A DNA stretch of 64,000 nucleotides from Thunnus maccoyii (GCF_910596095.1 NC_056550.1:17826501-17890500); one strand, 5' to 3'; shown: positions 1 through 10,705, numbered from the stretch's first letter. Numbers and translations: made by a program. The notes: generated from the letters alone by a model not told the origin.

Positions 1-42
1 CAGGACCTCTCTGAGAATGTCTTTGGTGCATATATGATATGA
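1..42 (+). CDS. tnfsf14: TNFSF14-like ligand, copy 1, C-terminal tail (partial)
   Basis: The window opens inside the last exon of a TNF-superfamily ligand gene. The first 14 codons read QDLSENVFGAYMI followed by TGA. This matches the end of the two downstream paralogues, which finish in ENVFGAYMI (copy 3) and DNVFGAYMI (copy 2). The F-G-A-Y-x-hydrophobic ending is the last beta-strand of the TNF homology domain. The 3'UTR that follows, to about position 420, is also alignable with the 3'UTRs of both other copies. The rest of the gene lies upstream of the window, so its integrity cannot be judged. Confidence 0.85.
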   Translation, partial: QDLSENVFGAYMI

Positions 43-420
43 ATATCATATTAATATTTTACCAGGAATTCTAAAAATTGGAGTAAGAATAAATAAAATT
101 GGATAAGAAATCATATAACATCTTTTTTGAGGACTAATGGTTCTCTTTTAATGAAAAGGTAAACACAACCAGATTGGAGTGAAAACCTGGAAGTGTTAAG
201 AAGGTCAGGACTGCTGACTCTTCAGTTTCTAAATTGTGTTTGACAGTATAACAAAATTCATTTTTTACATCAGGGACTTTTTACATGATACCTTATATAC
301 TAACTTTACACTTAATCTTTTGTGTGTTACAAACTGACATATCATGGATGGATATTTTGAAGATGACTTATACTGCTTAGTTGGATCTTCATATTTGTGC
401 TGAGTTTAATTGCATGCATC
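43..420 (+). other. 3'UTR of TNFSF14-like copy 1
   Basis: This stretch aligns without large gaps to 7341-7730 and 16786-17150, the 3'UTRs of the other two copies. Shared blocks include the AT-rich start after the stop codon and a block around 180-240. Homology fades at about 420, where the copy 1 sequence changes character. The AATAAA signal used by copies 2 and 3 is therefore not present here. A separate AATAAA followed by an A-rich tract occurs at about 936-957. Confidence 0.7.
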
Positions 421-1199
421 ATGTTGCAAACCAGTCTCACATCAAAATGTATAGTAGCTATGTTAGTCCACAGTGCAAAACATATTAGTTTCAGATGCTT
501 ACGTTTCTTTGGCCTATTCTTTTCTACTGGCCTGCATCCACAGTGCAAGTGGCCAGTTCCTGTCTGCAAAAACAAACCAAATGGCTGAAATTCCTTTTAT
601 ACTCAGGGGAAATGCAATATTTTAGGATAGTTTCAGCACTGAAATTCCTTTTAATGACATTTCTAGTGAGAAATGTGCATTTTATTTTCATAATCTTTGT
701 TCAGGGAATGTATATGATTTTAGGTTTGTTAGTTATTATGCAATTATTTCAGGTCTTGCCAGAAAACCGTAGGAATGCAATGTTTCCGACCGTTGCTATG
801 GTGGTTGCTATGGACCCTGCTGTCGCTGAAACCATGTCGTTGCATGTTGTTTGAATCATTGTCTTTGCATTGTGTTGTTATTTGAGCTGTTATGTTATTT
901 GTGTTATTTTATGTAACTGTTTGATTATGTTATTTCAATAAAAAAAACAAAAAAAACATAGAGTTTAGAGTGGAGAAATGAACTGAGTTTGAAATCCAGA
1001 ATTTGAAGCTTTGCAACCAGAGGACTTGCCGCCTGTAAGTATTTTCCTCACTGTCAACGTGTCAAAGCTTTCTTTTAATGATATCATTCATCATCAACAT
1101 TTATCAACACAAAAACACAAAAGTGTCCTTGATAAGTCAACAATATGATAGGTTAATGTTAGGGCCATCAGTTTTAGTTATTTCCCCTTTTTCTCTACA

Positions 1200-2210
1200 G
1201 CGTTGATTTGCTTCTTCTTCTTCCTGTGAAGTTAACAATTGGAAATATGGACAGCGCCATCTGCCATTGCAATCCATATTGTGGTTGGAGATGGGATTAC
1301 ATCTGTAGTGATAATGACTTGAAAAAACTTTAGAAATTTAAGCTCTTCTATTGAACTGTGTGCTATGAAGGAAACTTGGCTTGTACGTTCAAGACTTAGT
1401 GCTGGATGTCACAGTCACGTTCAGAGATATATATAAAAATACCTCATAAACAACGTTGCTTCTGGTTCTTCTTCTGCACATGGATTCAACAGCGGAAATA
1501 CGGACAACGCCATTCTGCCACTGCAACCCACATTGTGTCGGAGGTGGGATTATACCCGTAGTGATAAGAACTACCATAGAGAATGAATTGAAAAAGCTTA
1601 GAGAGTTTAGCTCCATTCCGGTTCCTCATGCATGGGAACTTTGTATGTATGTTCAAGACATAGTGCAGGATGTCTCAGGGATGTTTTGAACGGGCAGTAC
1701 AGTGCATCCGATCAACTTCATCGATCAACATGTTGCTTTGTTGACTGCATTGGTGGAATGAACAAAATGCCAGAAGAAAGAAATAAGAGTATTTATCAAT
1801 ACAAAAATTTGTATGTAGTTACGCAAGTAAAATGGAGGGAAAAAGAGCTGAGAGCACTGTGAAAAACATAGGAAAACCAGGAAGTCTAATGCTGAAATTG
1901 TGAAAATGTGCATTCAAATGTAGGACTAAACTGGCATTAAAAACAGACACACACAAACGCCGCCCAAGAACACCTCAATGCCCAACTTTCAAAAATATTG
2001 CTTCCAGCGCCCACTGACATTCTCTGAACGCCCCCAGGGTGGCGATACCGCCCATGTTGAGAAATGCTAGTTCAGCCAGTTAAGCTCTATTCCTGTTCCT
2101 CACGCACAGGAACTTTGTATGTATGTTAAAGGTGTAGTGCAGGATGTCTCAGGCACATTTTGAACAGGCACTGCAGTTCATCCGATGAACTTCAGCTCAA
2201 TGCAGAATTG
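1200..2210. repeat. Three diverged local copies of one interspersed repeat
   Basis: Segments at about 1203-1400, 1450-1720 and 2077-2210 resemble one another. The first two share a CTTCTTCTT tract, a block around GCCACTGCAACCCACATTGT and a GAGGTGGGATTA block. The last two share the block CAGGAACTTTGTATGTATGTT and a block ending in GTGCAGGATGTCTCAGG. They look like independently decayed insertions, or a local duplication, of a non-coding repeat. I cannot assign a family. The short open frames across them are not conserved between copies. Confidence 0.55.
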
Positions 2211-2376
2211 TAGTCTCCAGATATTCTGCATGTGAAGCGTTTAGGGAGCATTGTTAAATTGCAGTGTCTACTGATAGTCTGCATGAGAGGCATTTAGGGG
2301 ACGGGCACAACTCTCTCTAGGTTTTGAGAAACCGTCCCCTTCCAAACAGGCCCATTTGGAACGGGCACTGCACTAG

Positions 2377-2608
2377 TCATTTTAATGTTTGCAGTTATCG
2401 TGTGCAGGCAGGTGCATCTCTGACAGCCTCCAAAGGGGCTTTGCTGATACATCTAAAGATTTCTATATTTGACTCTGAGCTTTGTCTGAGCCTGAACACT
2501 GTCTCTTCTATTTGTCTCTGCAACCACATTGAAGCAACACTCTTTGACAACTTCTGGAGGATATTTCGACACTGATTCATTTTTAGTTACGGAAAGAGCA
2601 CTGTTGAT
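2377..2608 (+). promoter_or_regulatory. 5'UTR block of TNFSF14-like copy 2 (intron signals lost)
   Basis: This block aligns to 13965-14255 upstream of copy 3. Relative to copy 3 it lacks about 55 nt that contain the GTAAGC donor of the predicted 5'UTR intron. At 2591-2592 it reads GG where copy 3 has the AG acceptor (14238-14239). If expressed, the block would be retained in the mRNA rather than spliced. Confidence 0.6.
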
Positions 2609-3023
2609 ATGGCCAAGGGTGGGTATACCTCTTTGTATGTCATGGACAACCATGCCACCCACCCTCCAGTGCCACCCAGGCTAAGCCAGGGGCGACAGCA
2701 TGCCAGTGTGGGACAGACCCTACTGTTCATCCTGATGAGCGTGGCATTGTGCGGCATGACCATAGAGGCCTGTCTCATCTACCATCTCTACCAAACTGAA
2801 TCTGTGAGTATCAACCTCATCTCTGAGTCTGCACCAGCCTACGATACCTTTCACAATTTCATCCTATGACTTCTTATCAACTGAGTGGGAAAGTGCTTCT
2901 TTTTTGTTTCATTAAGTCTTTTACTCTCACTTTCCTCGTTAGCTGTAACTGCTATTCTCACTTTCAGTTTTCCTTTTTTTTTTCTTTAGCAGTTTTCTCT
3001 TACTTCATTTATTTTTTCTCTTA

Positions 3024-3137
3024 CATCGTGTGCACGAAAAATGCTTTTTTGGAATTTAATATAAATGCATACAAAATGCTATTTCGTGCGCATTTATATT
3101 AAATTCCCAGAATTTAATTAGTTTGTGCGCACAAGAT
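3024..3137. repeat. Fold-back (palindromic) MITE-like element, unit 1 copy
   Basis: The outer arms carry CGTGTGCACGAA on the left and the near-complement of TTTGTGCGCACAAG on the right. The inner arms start with AATTTAATATAAATGC and pair with GCATTTATATTAAATT. About 22 of 25 inner positions pair. The same element in unit 2 is a perfect 23-bp inner palindrome. No coding capacity is seen. Confidence 0.6.
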
Positions 3138-3426
3138 ATAATTCATTCACACATTTTAATTAATTAAATACAAATTAATACATTTGTACATTTGTCTTCC
3201 AAAAGGAATTATATTATATATCAAAATGTTATGGAGACATTAAAGCCAGTGGTAAATCACCAAAGAGCTGCACAGATCAGTTCATAAGATCATCCCCTCC
3301 CCACCCGGCTCCTAGCACCTGAGATGACTGGCTGGTCTCAGGCCAGCAGCTCCTCACATCTCTGAGAACGTCGAAGCAGATTTACAAACAGGCGTTATTT
3401 GGATAATCTGATCACATATTGGGAAT

Positions 3427-4214
3427 CTACATGGTTACTTTCGTTCTCTGGATGGATGAGACCAAAATCGAACTTTTTGGCTTGAATGAGAAGCGTTCTG
3501 TTTGGCGATGAGCAAACACTGCATTCCAGTATAAGAACCTTATCCTGTCTGTGAAACATGGTGGTGGTAGTATCATGGTTTGGGCTGCTTTGCTGCCTCT
3601 GAACCAGGACAGCTTGCAGTCATTGAAGGAGCTATGAGTTCTGAGTTGTACCAGCACATTCTACAGGAAAATGTCAAGGTATCTGTCTGCAGTAAGACAA
3701 CGACACTAAACGACAAGTCGTTCTACCAAAGAGTGGTTAAAGCAGAAGAAAGATAATGTTTTGGAATGGCTGAGTCAAAGTCTTGACCTTAATCCTAAAG
3801 AAATGCTGTGGAAACCTGAGGCATGTAGTTCATGCAAAGAACCCCACAACATCCCTGAGTTGAGACTGTTCTGTAAGGACACATGGGCTAAAATTCCTCC
3901 AAGCTGATGTGCAGGGCTGATAAACAGTTACCGGAAACGTTTGGTTTAAGTTATTGCTGCAAAAGGGGGTCACACCAGTTACTGAAAGCAAGGGTTCATA
4001 TATTTTTGCCACCCACAAATGTGTAAGATAAGATAATTTTCCTCAATAAATAAATGAAAAAGATGAAAACAATGATTTTTTTTGTCTCATTTGTTTAACT
4101 GGATTCACTTTGTTTAGTTTTAGGACTTGTGTAAATATCTGATCATGTTTTAGGTCATATTTATGCAGAAATACAGAAAATTCTAAAGGGTTCACAAACT
4201 TTCAAACAACACTG
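3427..4214 (+). mobile_element. Tc1-like transposon remnant, 5' part missing
   Basis: Translating fragments in shifting + frames gives typical Tc1/mariner transposase pieces. These are DETKIELFGLNEKRSVW at about 3460-3510, HGGGSIMVW near 3565, and LDLNPKEMLW near 3790, a decayed form of the PDLNPIE motif around the last catalytic acidic residue. Stops and frameshifts separate them. The 3' inverted repeat ends at 4214 in AACAACACTG before a TA. The left end joins unrelated flank directly at GGTTACTTTC/GTTCTCTGG, so the 5' inverted repeat and the start of the transposase are gone. Confidence 0.85.
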
Positions 4215-4671
4215 TATATATTTTTTTGCCCCTGTCCCCTTAGGGGCTCCATATGATGGCATTATGGTGTGACTTCTAAAAAATTATTTTTAATATTGGG
4301 AGACAAAAGCAGGCCCACACTCACTCTTTACACTCACACGAATGTGTGAGATCTTGCTCAGGTTTAGTGAGACAGAGGCGTCAGTGAATAAAAGTACTTT
4401 CGTGACAGAAACAAAACTGACGTTTACCACATCATATGAATGATTGTTTTTCTCCAAAAACTGCTTACAGGGAAAGAAATTCACTATTATGGGGAAGAAA
4501 GTGGAGTAGAGAAAGAGAAGTACATTAAAGTCCAACCTACTTACACAAAATTCGACTGACATATTCTCACTTTCAGTTTTCCTTTTTTTCTCTTTAGCAG
4601 TTTTCTCTTACTTCATTTACTTCATTTATTTTTTCTCTTACATCGTGTGCACGAAAAATGCTTTTTTGGAC

Positions 4672-4720
4672 TTTAATATAAATGCATACGAAATAGCATT
4701 TCGTATGCATTTATATTAAA
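4672..4720. repeat. Perfect 23-bp palindrome with 3-nt loop
   Basis: The left arm 4672-4694 and right arm 4698-4720 are exact reverse complements around the loop AGC. They form the core of the fold-back element whose diverged sister is at about 3053-3104. The wider element runs from about 4645 to 4757. Confidence 0.85.
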
Positions 4721-5066
4721 TTCCCAGATTTTAATTAGTTTGTGCGCACAAGATATAATTCATTCACACATTTTAATTAATTAAATACAAATTAATACAT
4801 TTGTACATTTATCATTGGATAATCTGATCACATATCGGGAATCTACATGGTTACTTTCTCACCTGAAAAGGTATTAAACCTTAATGTGCAGCAGGTGAAC
4901 TGCACTTCATGGTCTGGGGAGAAAGGCATTTCAATGAAAAAATGTGCCCTATATGGTGCACTATAAAAACATTGTGAAGTAGGGGTCCATTGAATGTATC
5001 AGGGGCCCTTAATATATTTTTGCCCCTGCCCCTGAGACAGCCTGAGTCCACCACTGAATATAAATA

Positions 5067-5760
5067 CAGTGCTGCTTGAAAGTTTGTGAACACTTTAGAA
5101 TTTGCTCTATTTCTGCATAAATATGACCTAAAACATGATTAGATTTCCACTCAAGTCCTAAAACTAGATAAAGAGACATCAGTTAAACAAATGAGACCAA
5201 AACTTTACACTTGTTCATTTATTTATTGAGGAAAATGATCCAATGTTACCTGTTTGTGCCTGGCAAAAGTATGTGAACACCTAAGATTACCAATTCATTA
5301 GAAGGGGAAATTAGAGTTGGGTGTTGCAATTAATGGGATGACAATCAAGTGTGAGTCTGTGAGGCCCTGCCTTATTTAAAGAGGATAGATCTGGGTCTTC
5401 ACTGTCAAACTCTGAGCTTCACAACACAGGTTTGTGGAAGTGTGTCATGGCTCAAACAAAGGAGATTTCTGAGGACAAAGAAGAGTTGTTGATGCTCACC
5501 AAGCTGGAAAGGGTTACAAGACCATTTCTGAAGAGTTTGGACTCCACCAGTCGGCTGTCAGACAGATCATATACAAATTGAAGACATCCAACACCATTGT
5601 TGAAAAAGATGAAAACAATGATTTTTTTGGTCTCATTTGTTTAATTGGATTCACTTTGTTTAGTTTTAGGACTTGTGTAAATATCTGATCATGTTTTAGG
5701 TCATATTTATGCAGAAATACAGAAAATTCTAAAGGGTTCACAAACTTTCAAACAACACTG
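5067..5760 (+). mobile_element. Tc1-like element, internally deleted, both ends present
   Basis: The element starts with CAGTGCTGCTTGAAAG after a TA and ends with the complementary AAACTTTCAAACAACACTG before a TA. The terminal inverted repeats extend into the block AATTTTCTGTATTTCTGCAT. At 694 bp it is less than half the roughly 1.6 kb of an autonomous Tc1. The inner sequence keeps the transposase start region: ATGGCTCAAACAAAG near 5448 and helix-turn-helix-like sequence to about 5595. It then jumps to the 3' end at AAAAAGATGAAAAC, so the catalytic domain is deleted. Confidence 0.85.
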
Positions 5761-6414
5761 TATATATTTTTTTGCCCATGTCCCCTTAGGGGCTCCATAT
5801 GATGGCATTATGGTGTGACTTCTAAAAAACTATTTTTAATATTGGGAGACAAAAGCAGGCCCACACTCACTCCTCTTTACACTCACACGAATGTGTGAGA
5901 TCTTGTTCAGGTTTAGTGAGACAGAGGCATCAGTGAATAAAAGTACTCGTGACAGAAACAAAACTGACATTTACTACATCATATGAGTGATTGTTTTTCT
6001 CCAAAAACTGCTGACAGGGAAAGAAATTCACTATTATGGGGAAGAAAGTGGAGTAGAGACCGAGAAGTACATTAAAGTCCAGCCTATTTACACAGAACTC
6101 CACTGACATCCCCAGGGGGGCAGGGGCAAGACTTGATGTTCCATGATGATGGATGGTCAGATGCTTTCACTGCATATCTGACTCAGTTTCCTGTCCTTGT
6201 GTGGTGTTCTGCGTGATGGCAGCAGTCACGGGGTGTACCTACCTTTTACAGATTACCAAAAGCACAGACCTGTCCTACTTGCTCTGCACACAGTGGTCCT
6301 TACAAACATAAAATCTGCTCACATGCAGATCATAGTTTTTTTTTTTTTGTTTTGTCTTTTTAATTTAAGCTTTTTTCATCTTATTTTCTCAACTTGCATA
6401 TCCACCAATGGTGA

Positions 6415-6454
6415 TTGCATCTGCATCTGCATCTGCATCTGCATCTGCATCTGC
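6415..6454. repeat. (TGCATC)n hexanucleotide microsatellite
   Basis: About six and a half units of the hexamer lie in intron 1 of copy 2. Copy 3 has only a short unexpanded version (GCATTCACATCTGCATGTGCATGC) at 15883-15906. The expansion is therefore specific to copy 2. Confidence 0.9.
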
Positions 6455-7340
6455 GTGCTCACAAACAAAAAATAAACAAGCACAACTGTGAGGTGAACTG
6501 TTTTTATTTCCATTGCAGGTCACCTTAGCGTCATCCTCTAAGATCATCACAGGTATGTGTCAGCACTTTTGCACTTTAATTTATATTCAATTTTAATTGA
6601 TAAATACTTTCAATTACTTTATGCACATTAGAGACATGTTTATGTCTGGTCCACACACAGAACAAAAAATTACACAGTCCTGTTATTTCTCCTTCTAAAC
6701 CGGTTGCACATCTGACAGGTGAGGGCAGCACTGATATCCCATCCAATACCATACTGTTAAATGTATTACCAAAGCAGAAAATAAGTCAAAATTGTCATAT
6801 TTTTTGCTTGTAAAAATGAAGGCACATTCTCAAAGTGCAGGGAGGGTAATCATGTGGTATATTTGTCATTTTTGAAGCCTCAAAAATAAAAAAAATATTA
6901 TACTTCATGTTGTCAGTGTTGTTTTCTCTCTTTCTTTCTTTCCAGATGGACAAGATGTAGTTCATGCAAAAGACATTATGGCATGGAGCACAGATGCAGA
7001 CCCTCTCCTCTATGAAATGGACTACAAAGACAGAAGTCTTGTCATTCAGAAGGAGGGGTATTACTATGTCTACTCCAAAGTTTCCTTCTCAGACAACGAT
7101 GTATTTCATCATCTTGTTGATTTGCGTACTGAAAAGTTTACTGGGAAAAGTATTAACCTCTTGAAGTCCAGGAAATATTCCAATCTTTCCAAGCATTCCT
7201 CTTACAAACAATCCAACAGTTACTTGGGTGGAGTGTTTCACCTCTCCAAAGGTGATGCCATTTTTGTGAAAGTGAGCAACACCTCAAAAATTGTGCAACA
7301 GAAACCGTCTGATAATGTCTTTGGTGCATATATGATATGA

Positions 7341-7860
7341 ATATCATATTAATGTTTCACCAGGAATCCTAAAAATTGGAGTAAGAATAATAAAATTGGA
7401 TAAGAAATCATATGGCATCCTTTTTTGAAGACTAATGGTTCTCTTTGTAATGAAAATGCATATTCACAACCAGATTAGAGTGAAAACCTGGAAGTGTTAA
7501 GAAAGTCAGGACTGCTGACTCTTCAATTTCTAAATTGTGTTTGACAGTATAACAAAAGTAATTTTTTACATCAGAGACTTTTTATATGCTACCTTATATA
7601 CTCACTTTACACTTAATCTTCTGTATTTTACGAAATGACACATCATGGATGGATATTTTGAAGATAACTTTGATATACTGCTTAGTTAGATCTTTATATT
7701 TGTGCTGAGTTTAATCATATGCATCATGTTCATGTTAAAAACACACACAAGCTGTATCCTTATACATTTATTTATATCTGAATAATACAACCGCTTTCAT
7801 TACACTCTCTATGTGCAATAATGCACGCAAAAGAATGAAATAAACAGCTCATGATTTAGA
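7341..7860 (+). terminator. 3'UTR and poly(A) signal of TNFSF14-like copy 2
   Basis: AATAAA lies at 7839-7844, followed by a GT-rich stretch at 7862-7885 that fits a downstream cleavage element. The same signal and GT-rich element are preserved after copy 3 (17313-17318). An intact cleavage signal remains although the coding frame is broken. Confidence 0.65.
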
Positions 7861-9087
7861 TGTGGTTGTTGTTTGTTGGTTTTCTCAAGTGAAATGAACT
7901 CCTCTATGCATTTCCTGTTGCGTCAGGTGAGACGACACTGGAGCCTTTGCAGAGTGGTGTCAGTATCAGTATCAGTAGCAGCGAAAGTTTCATCCACCTG
8001 ATGCAACAACATCACACATACAGTAGAGAAGGTATTTTTTAAATACAATGACAAATAACAATAAAGTTTCAGTGTAAACCATTCTCCTAACGTCAGAGGC
8101 CAGCCGGTATCCACTGGGTGAAAGGGCAAAACCAACATCTAGACCTGAACCAGCTATCACCTGTAAAAGAAACACGGGGATAGAGTTCAGTATGCATGTA
8201 CAGACTCTAAGTAACACTTATTCAGCACTCACTCACATTTCCAAAGTTATCTTCACATTTTTATTCCAGCATGCAGCTCACAGTTCAAGAACTCATTAGA
8301 CTATCTGGGCAATGGCTATTTGACATTCAAATTTAAATCCTGATAGTACATTGAGCTACAACCTACCTCACATATTACCCCACAGTGATAGTAATGGGAC
8401 AGTCTGTGTATCTGTATCTGAAATTCTCTCTGTCAAAAGATGGGTTCAGACACAGTTCAGCAGCCCTGTTAAGGATGCAGTAACTTTCTCAAGGTTTATT
8501 TATTTATTTTATCATATCAAGCCTCTGTGTGAGAGGTTCAATGCAAGAAGAATTTCAATCCTCTGGACCAAGGTCAGTCATTAGATCCAACCATGAGCCA
8601 GTTTTTTTCAGCATGGTCTATTGGGGGGGGCTGGTGTACAGGCAGTGAAAACACAGCCTAAAAAGTTATGTTTGTTTAAAACTGTTTTAGGGTTGTATAT
8701 GAGGGCAGATGTCATCATTTCCATTAGTAAATGAGGGCTAATAGAGTTACAGCAGCTTATTTTGATACTCATTTGACAAAAATAACTCTTCTTCTGTTAT
8801 AGCACAGGGAAATGAATGTGGTTATCCACCCACAGTAAACAGTGGCCTGCTTCATTTATGGTTAAAGCAAGAGGAATAAGTGCTTTTTATTGACACAAAT
8901 CTCTTCTGATCAGATATTTTTTTGTTCAAATTATGTCCTGTGTTATGCATCTTGTAAATTTATAAGATGTTATGAGGTCACTATAGGGTATTTATTGGGA
9001 TTTGCATGAGCTTTGTGTTAACATTGTTATCTACTGTAGATTTATGAAGAGTCAAGTAAATGATCTGCTGAAATCTATAAAAGGGAA

Positions 9088-9175
9088 AACTTCAGCTTCT
9101 GTTAAGGGGCCAAATATTTTTGTTGGAGGGCCAGATTTGGCCCACAGGTCGCTATTTTTGTGTACCCATGTTCTA
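9088..9175. repeat. Possible DNA-transposon end
   Basis: A block containing AGGGCCAGATTTGGCCCACA resembles a phrase I associate with terminal sequence of fish hAT-type elements. Only this short piece is recognisable and I cannot delimit the element. Confidence 0.25.
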
Positions 9176-9229
9176 TCTCACACAGGCTAAGCCCTTTACT
9201 GGACTCTATGGGTAATACTCTCACTCTCC

Positions 9230-9600
9230 AATCACATGCGGGCAGTCGCTCACTGAAATCTACACGTATGTAGCTAGCCAATCCGGCTATATAAGCAGTG
9301 TCTCACTGGCACTCACCATTTCTTTATTCCCTCAGCGACGGCGAAGCAGCTCACTGATCTCTCTGCTCCAGGGATGAAATTACTGGTACTTGTTCGTTCC
9401 TGCCCATCATGCCCCGTTCTCATCGCTACCGCCGCTGGGCATCACTTCTGCTTCACCTGGTATCCTTCTTGAGAGTGCAGGGCCACATGGAAACAGGCTG
9501 TCCCGACTCAATTGGGTGGGCAGCGGTGAGAAAGCCGCAGCCTCTGCTGGCTCAGGACAGAGAAATGCTGGAATATTTCAAAAAAATATTCAGTGAGTGA
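9230..9600 (+). promoter_or_regulatory. CCAAT/TATA-bearing unit, possibly an LTR or promoter relic
   Basis: The block AGCCAATCCGGCTATATAAG at 9277-9296 places a CCAAT-type box about 10 nt before a TATA box. Short overlapping open frames of about 65 codons follow (9390-9600), including one starting MPRSHRYRRW, and resemble nothing I know. The unit lies inside the dead tmed1-like intron. It may be a retroelement LTR, but no partner LTR, primer-binding site or polyprotein is visible. Confidence 0.3.
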
Positions 9601-10059
9601 TTGCGTGCGTGTGATTGGAGAGGAGCTCTGCCTGTTTTATAGAATTAGGGTTACAAATTCATAACCTTTGTTCCAGACAACCCTGTCTTTGTCAGACAAA
9701 CACAAATGATTCAGACTGTTTAAATGTATACATGATCTGCTGCTTTTTTTGTGGGCTGCAATATTCTCAAAATGTTGTGTCAGAAAGTACAGTTATGCAT
9801 ATAGTTCCACATCAGGAAGCAGCCTTTGGCCTACAGAGCAGTGGAGCTGTATTTGTTATTGTTTGTTGAGTAAAGCTTTGGAACAAGGCAGCCAATTGAT
9901 GAATGAGACCTCCGTGCAGCAGCCTCGAAGCATCATGAGTCAACTGTTCCAGGAAAATCTCCTCTCTGACTCAACACACAGTGACGTGTCACAGCAGAGC
10001 AGCCAGGACTGATATTACATTAACATAGTCCTGATAACTGTGATGTGATGTTAGAAGGT

Positions 10060-10705
10060 GAAACAAGGTGTCAGGTTGGGGAAGCAGGAGTGGCCCAAAC
10101 ACAGAGGCCGGAATGCAGATATGATGAAAAAATCTCCTTTAATCGTGGATGGTCATGAACAGGCGAACAGAACTAGCAGACAAAACAAAACGAATGATCC
10201 AACAAAGACTCAATTCAAAACCAGACCTTAAATACAGACTAAACTAATCAGGGAATGGGGAACAGGTGACGAGACACAAGGGCAGGCTGGGAGTGATTGG
10301 CTGAGGAAACACAGGAAGCAGGGCAGGGCTGATGAGACTGATACAGGGCAGGTGTGGGGAAGACACAGAGCAGAGCAGGGCCAATGAGGGTGAAGCAGGG
10401 CAGGTGAGGAGGAGTACATGAACACACAAGGGACACACAGTAACAAAACCAAAACCCAGAAAATACAATACTCTAAATACAACCCACACCAACCTGTCCA
10501 AGAACCATCATGAACCTAAACTAAAGTATACAACACACCAGGCTAAACAACAAAAGGCAGTCCAAACCCACCACCCAAATATAACAAGAAAACCCATATG
10601 ACCAGAAGGACTAAACAGAAGTGCAAACCCCAAAGAACACAAGAACATAAAAAGACCAAAAAACACACAAAGTCCAGGCAGGGTGTGACACAAGGTCACA
10701 ACCAT
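10060..10705. repeat. Unclassified interspersed repeat
   Basis: The stretch is A/C/G-rich and purine-biased. It runs from about GGTGTCAGGTTGGGGAAGCA to GGCAGGGTGTGACACAAGGT, with internal near-repeats of GCAGGGCAGG and GGTGAGGAGG. The composition and the opposing GTGTCA/TGTGACAC ends fit a class of teleost repeats, but I cannot name the family. Minus-strand open frames of about 85 codons here are low-complexity artefacts. Confidence 0.4.

Larger units (their letters stand above)
2951..4560. repeat. Intron 1 tandem duplication, unit 1
   Basis: This unit begins with a TATTCTCACTTTCAG block and ends in CACAAAATTCGACTGACAT. Both ends recur in unit 2 (4561-6109). The order of shared parts is a T-rich tract, a fold-back palindrome, the block GGATAATCTGATCACATAT, the 3' part of a Tc1-like element, then a block starting TTTTTTTGCCCCTGTCCCCT. 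Copy 3 has only one version of this region, about 14606-15520, so the duplication is private to copy 2. Unit 1 also carries about 190 nt at 3200-3395 that unit 2 lacks. Confidence 0.8.
4561..6109. repeat. Intron 1 tandem duplication, unit 2
   Basis: This is the second copy of unit 1. It keeps the flank between the GGTTACTTTC block and the Tc1 5' end (about 4858-5066), which unit 1 has lost. Its right end (ACTGACATCCCCAGG) continues into sequence shared with copy 3 at 15510-15535. This identifies unit 2 as the copy joined to the original downstream DNA. Confidence 0.8.
2609..7340 (+). pseudogene. tnfsf14: TNFSF14-like ligand, copy 2, frameshifted in exon 3
   Basis: The exons match copy 3 one for one: exon 1 2609-2803, exon 2 6519-6552, exon 3 6661-6718, exon 4 6946-7340, all with GT/AG borders. 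Exon 1 encodes a short cytoplasmic tail with a proline-rich PPVPPRLSQG stretch and one transmembrane segment. Exon 4 encodes most of the TNF homology domain, including YYYVYSKV and the FGAYMI end. Exon 3 is 58 nt against 72 nt in copy 3. The missing 14 nt shift the frame and create a TAA within the exon, before the PVAHLTG A-strand. Exons 1, 2 and 4 are still open, and exon 4 has gained 6 nt in frame, so the decay is recent. Skipping exon 3 would restore the frame but remove the A-strand. Intron 1 is 3.7 kb against 1.5 kb in copy 3, because of internal duplication and Tc1 sequence. Confidence 0.75.
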
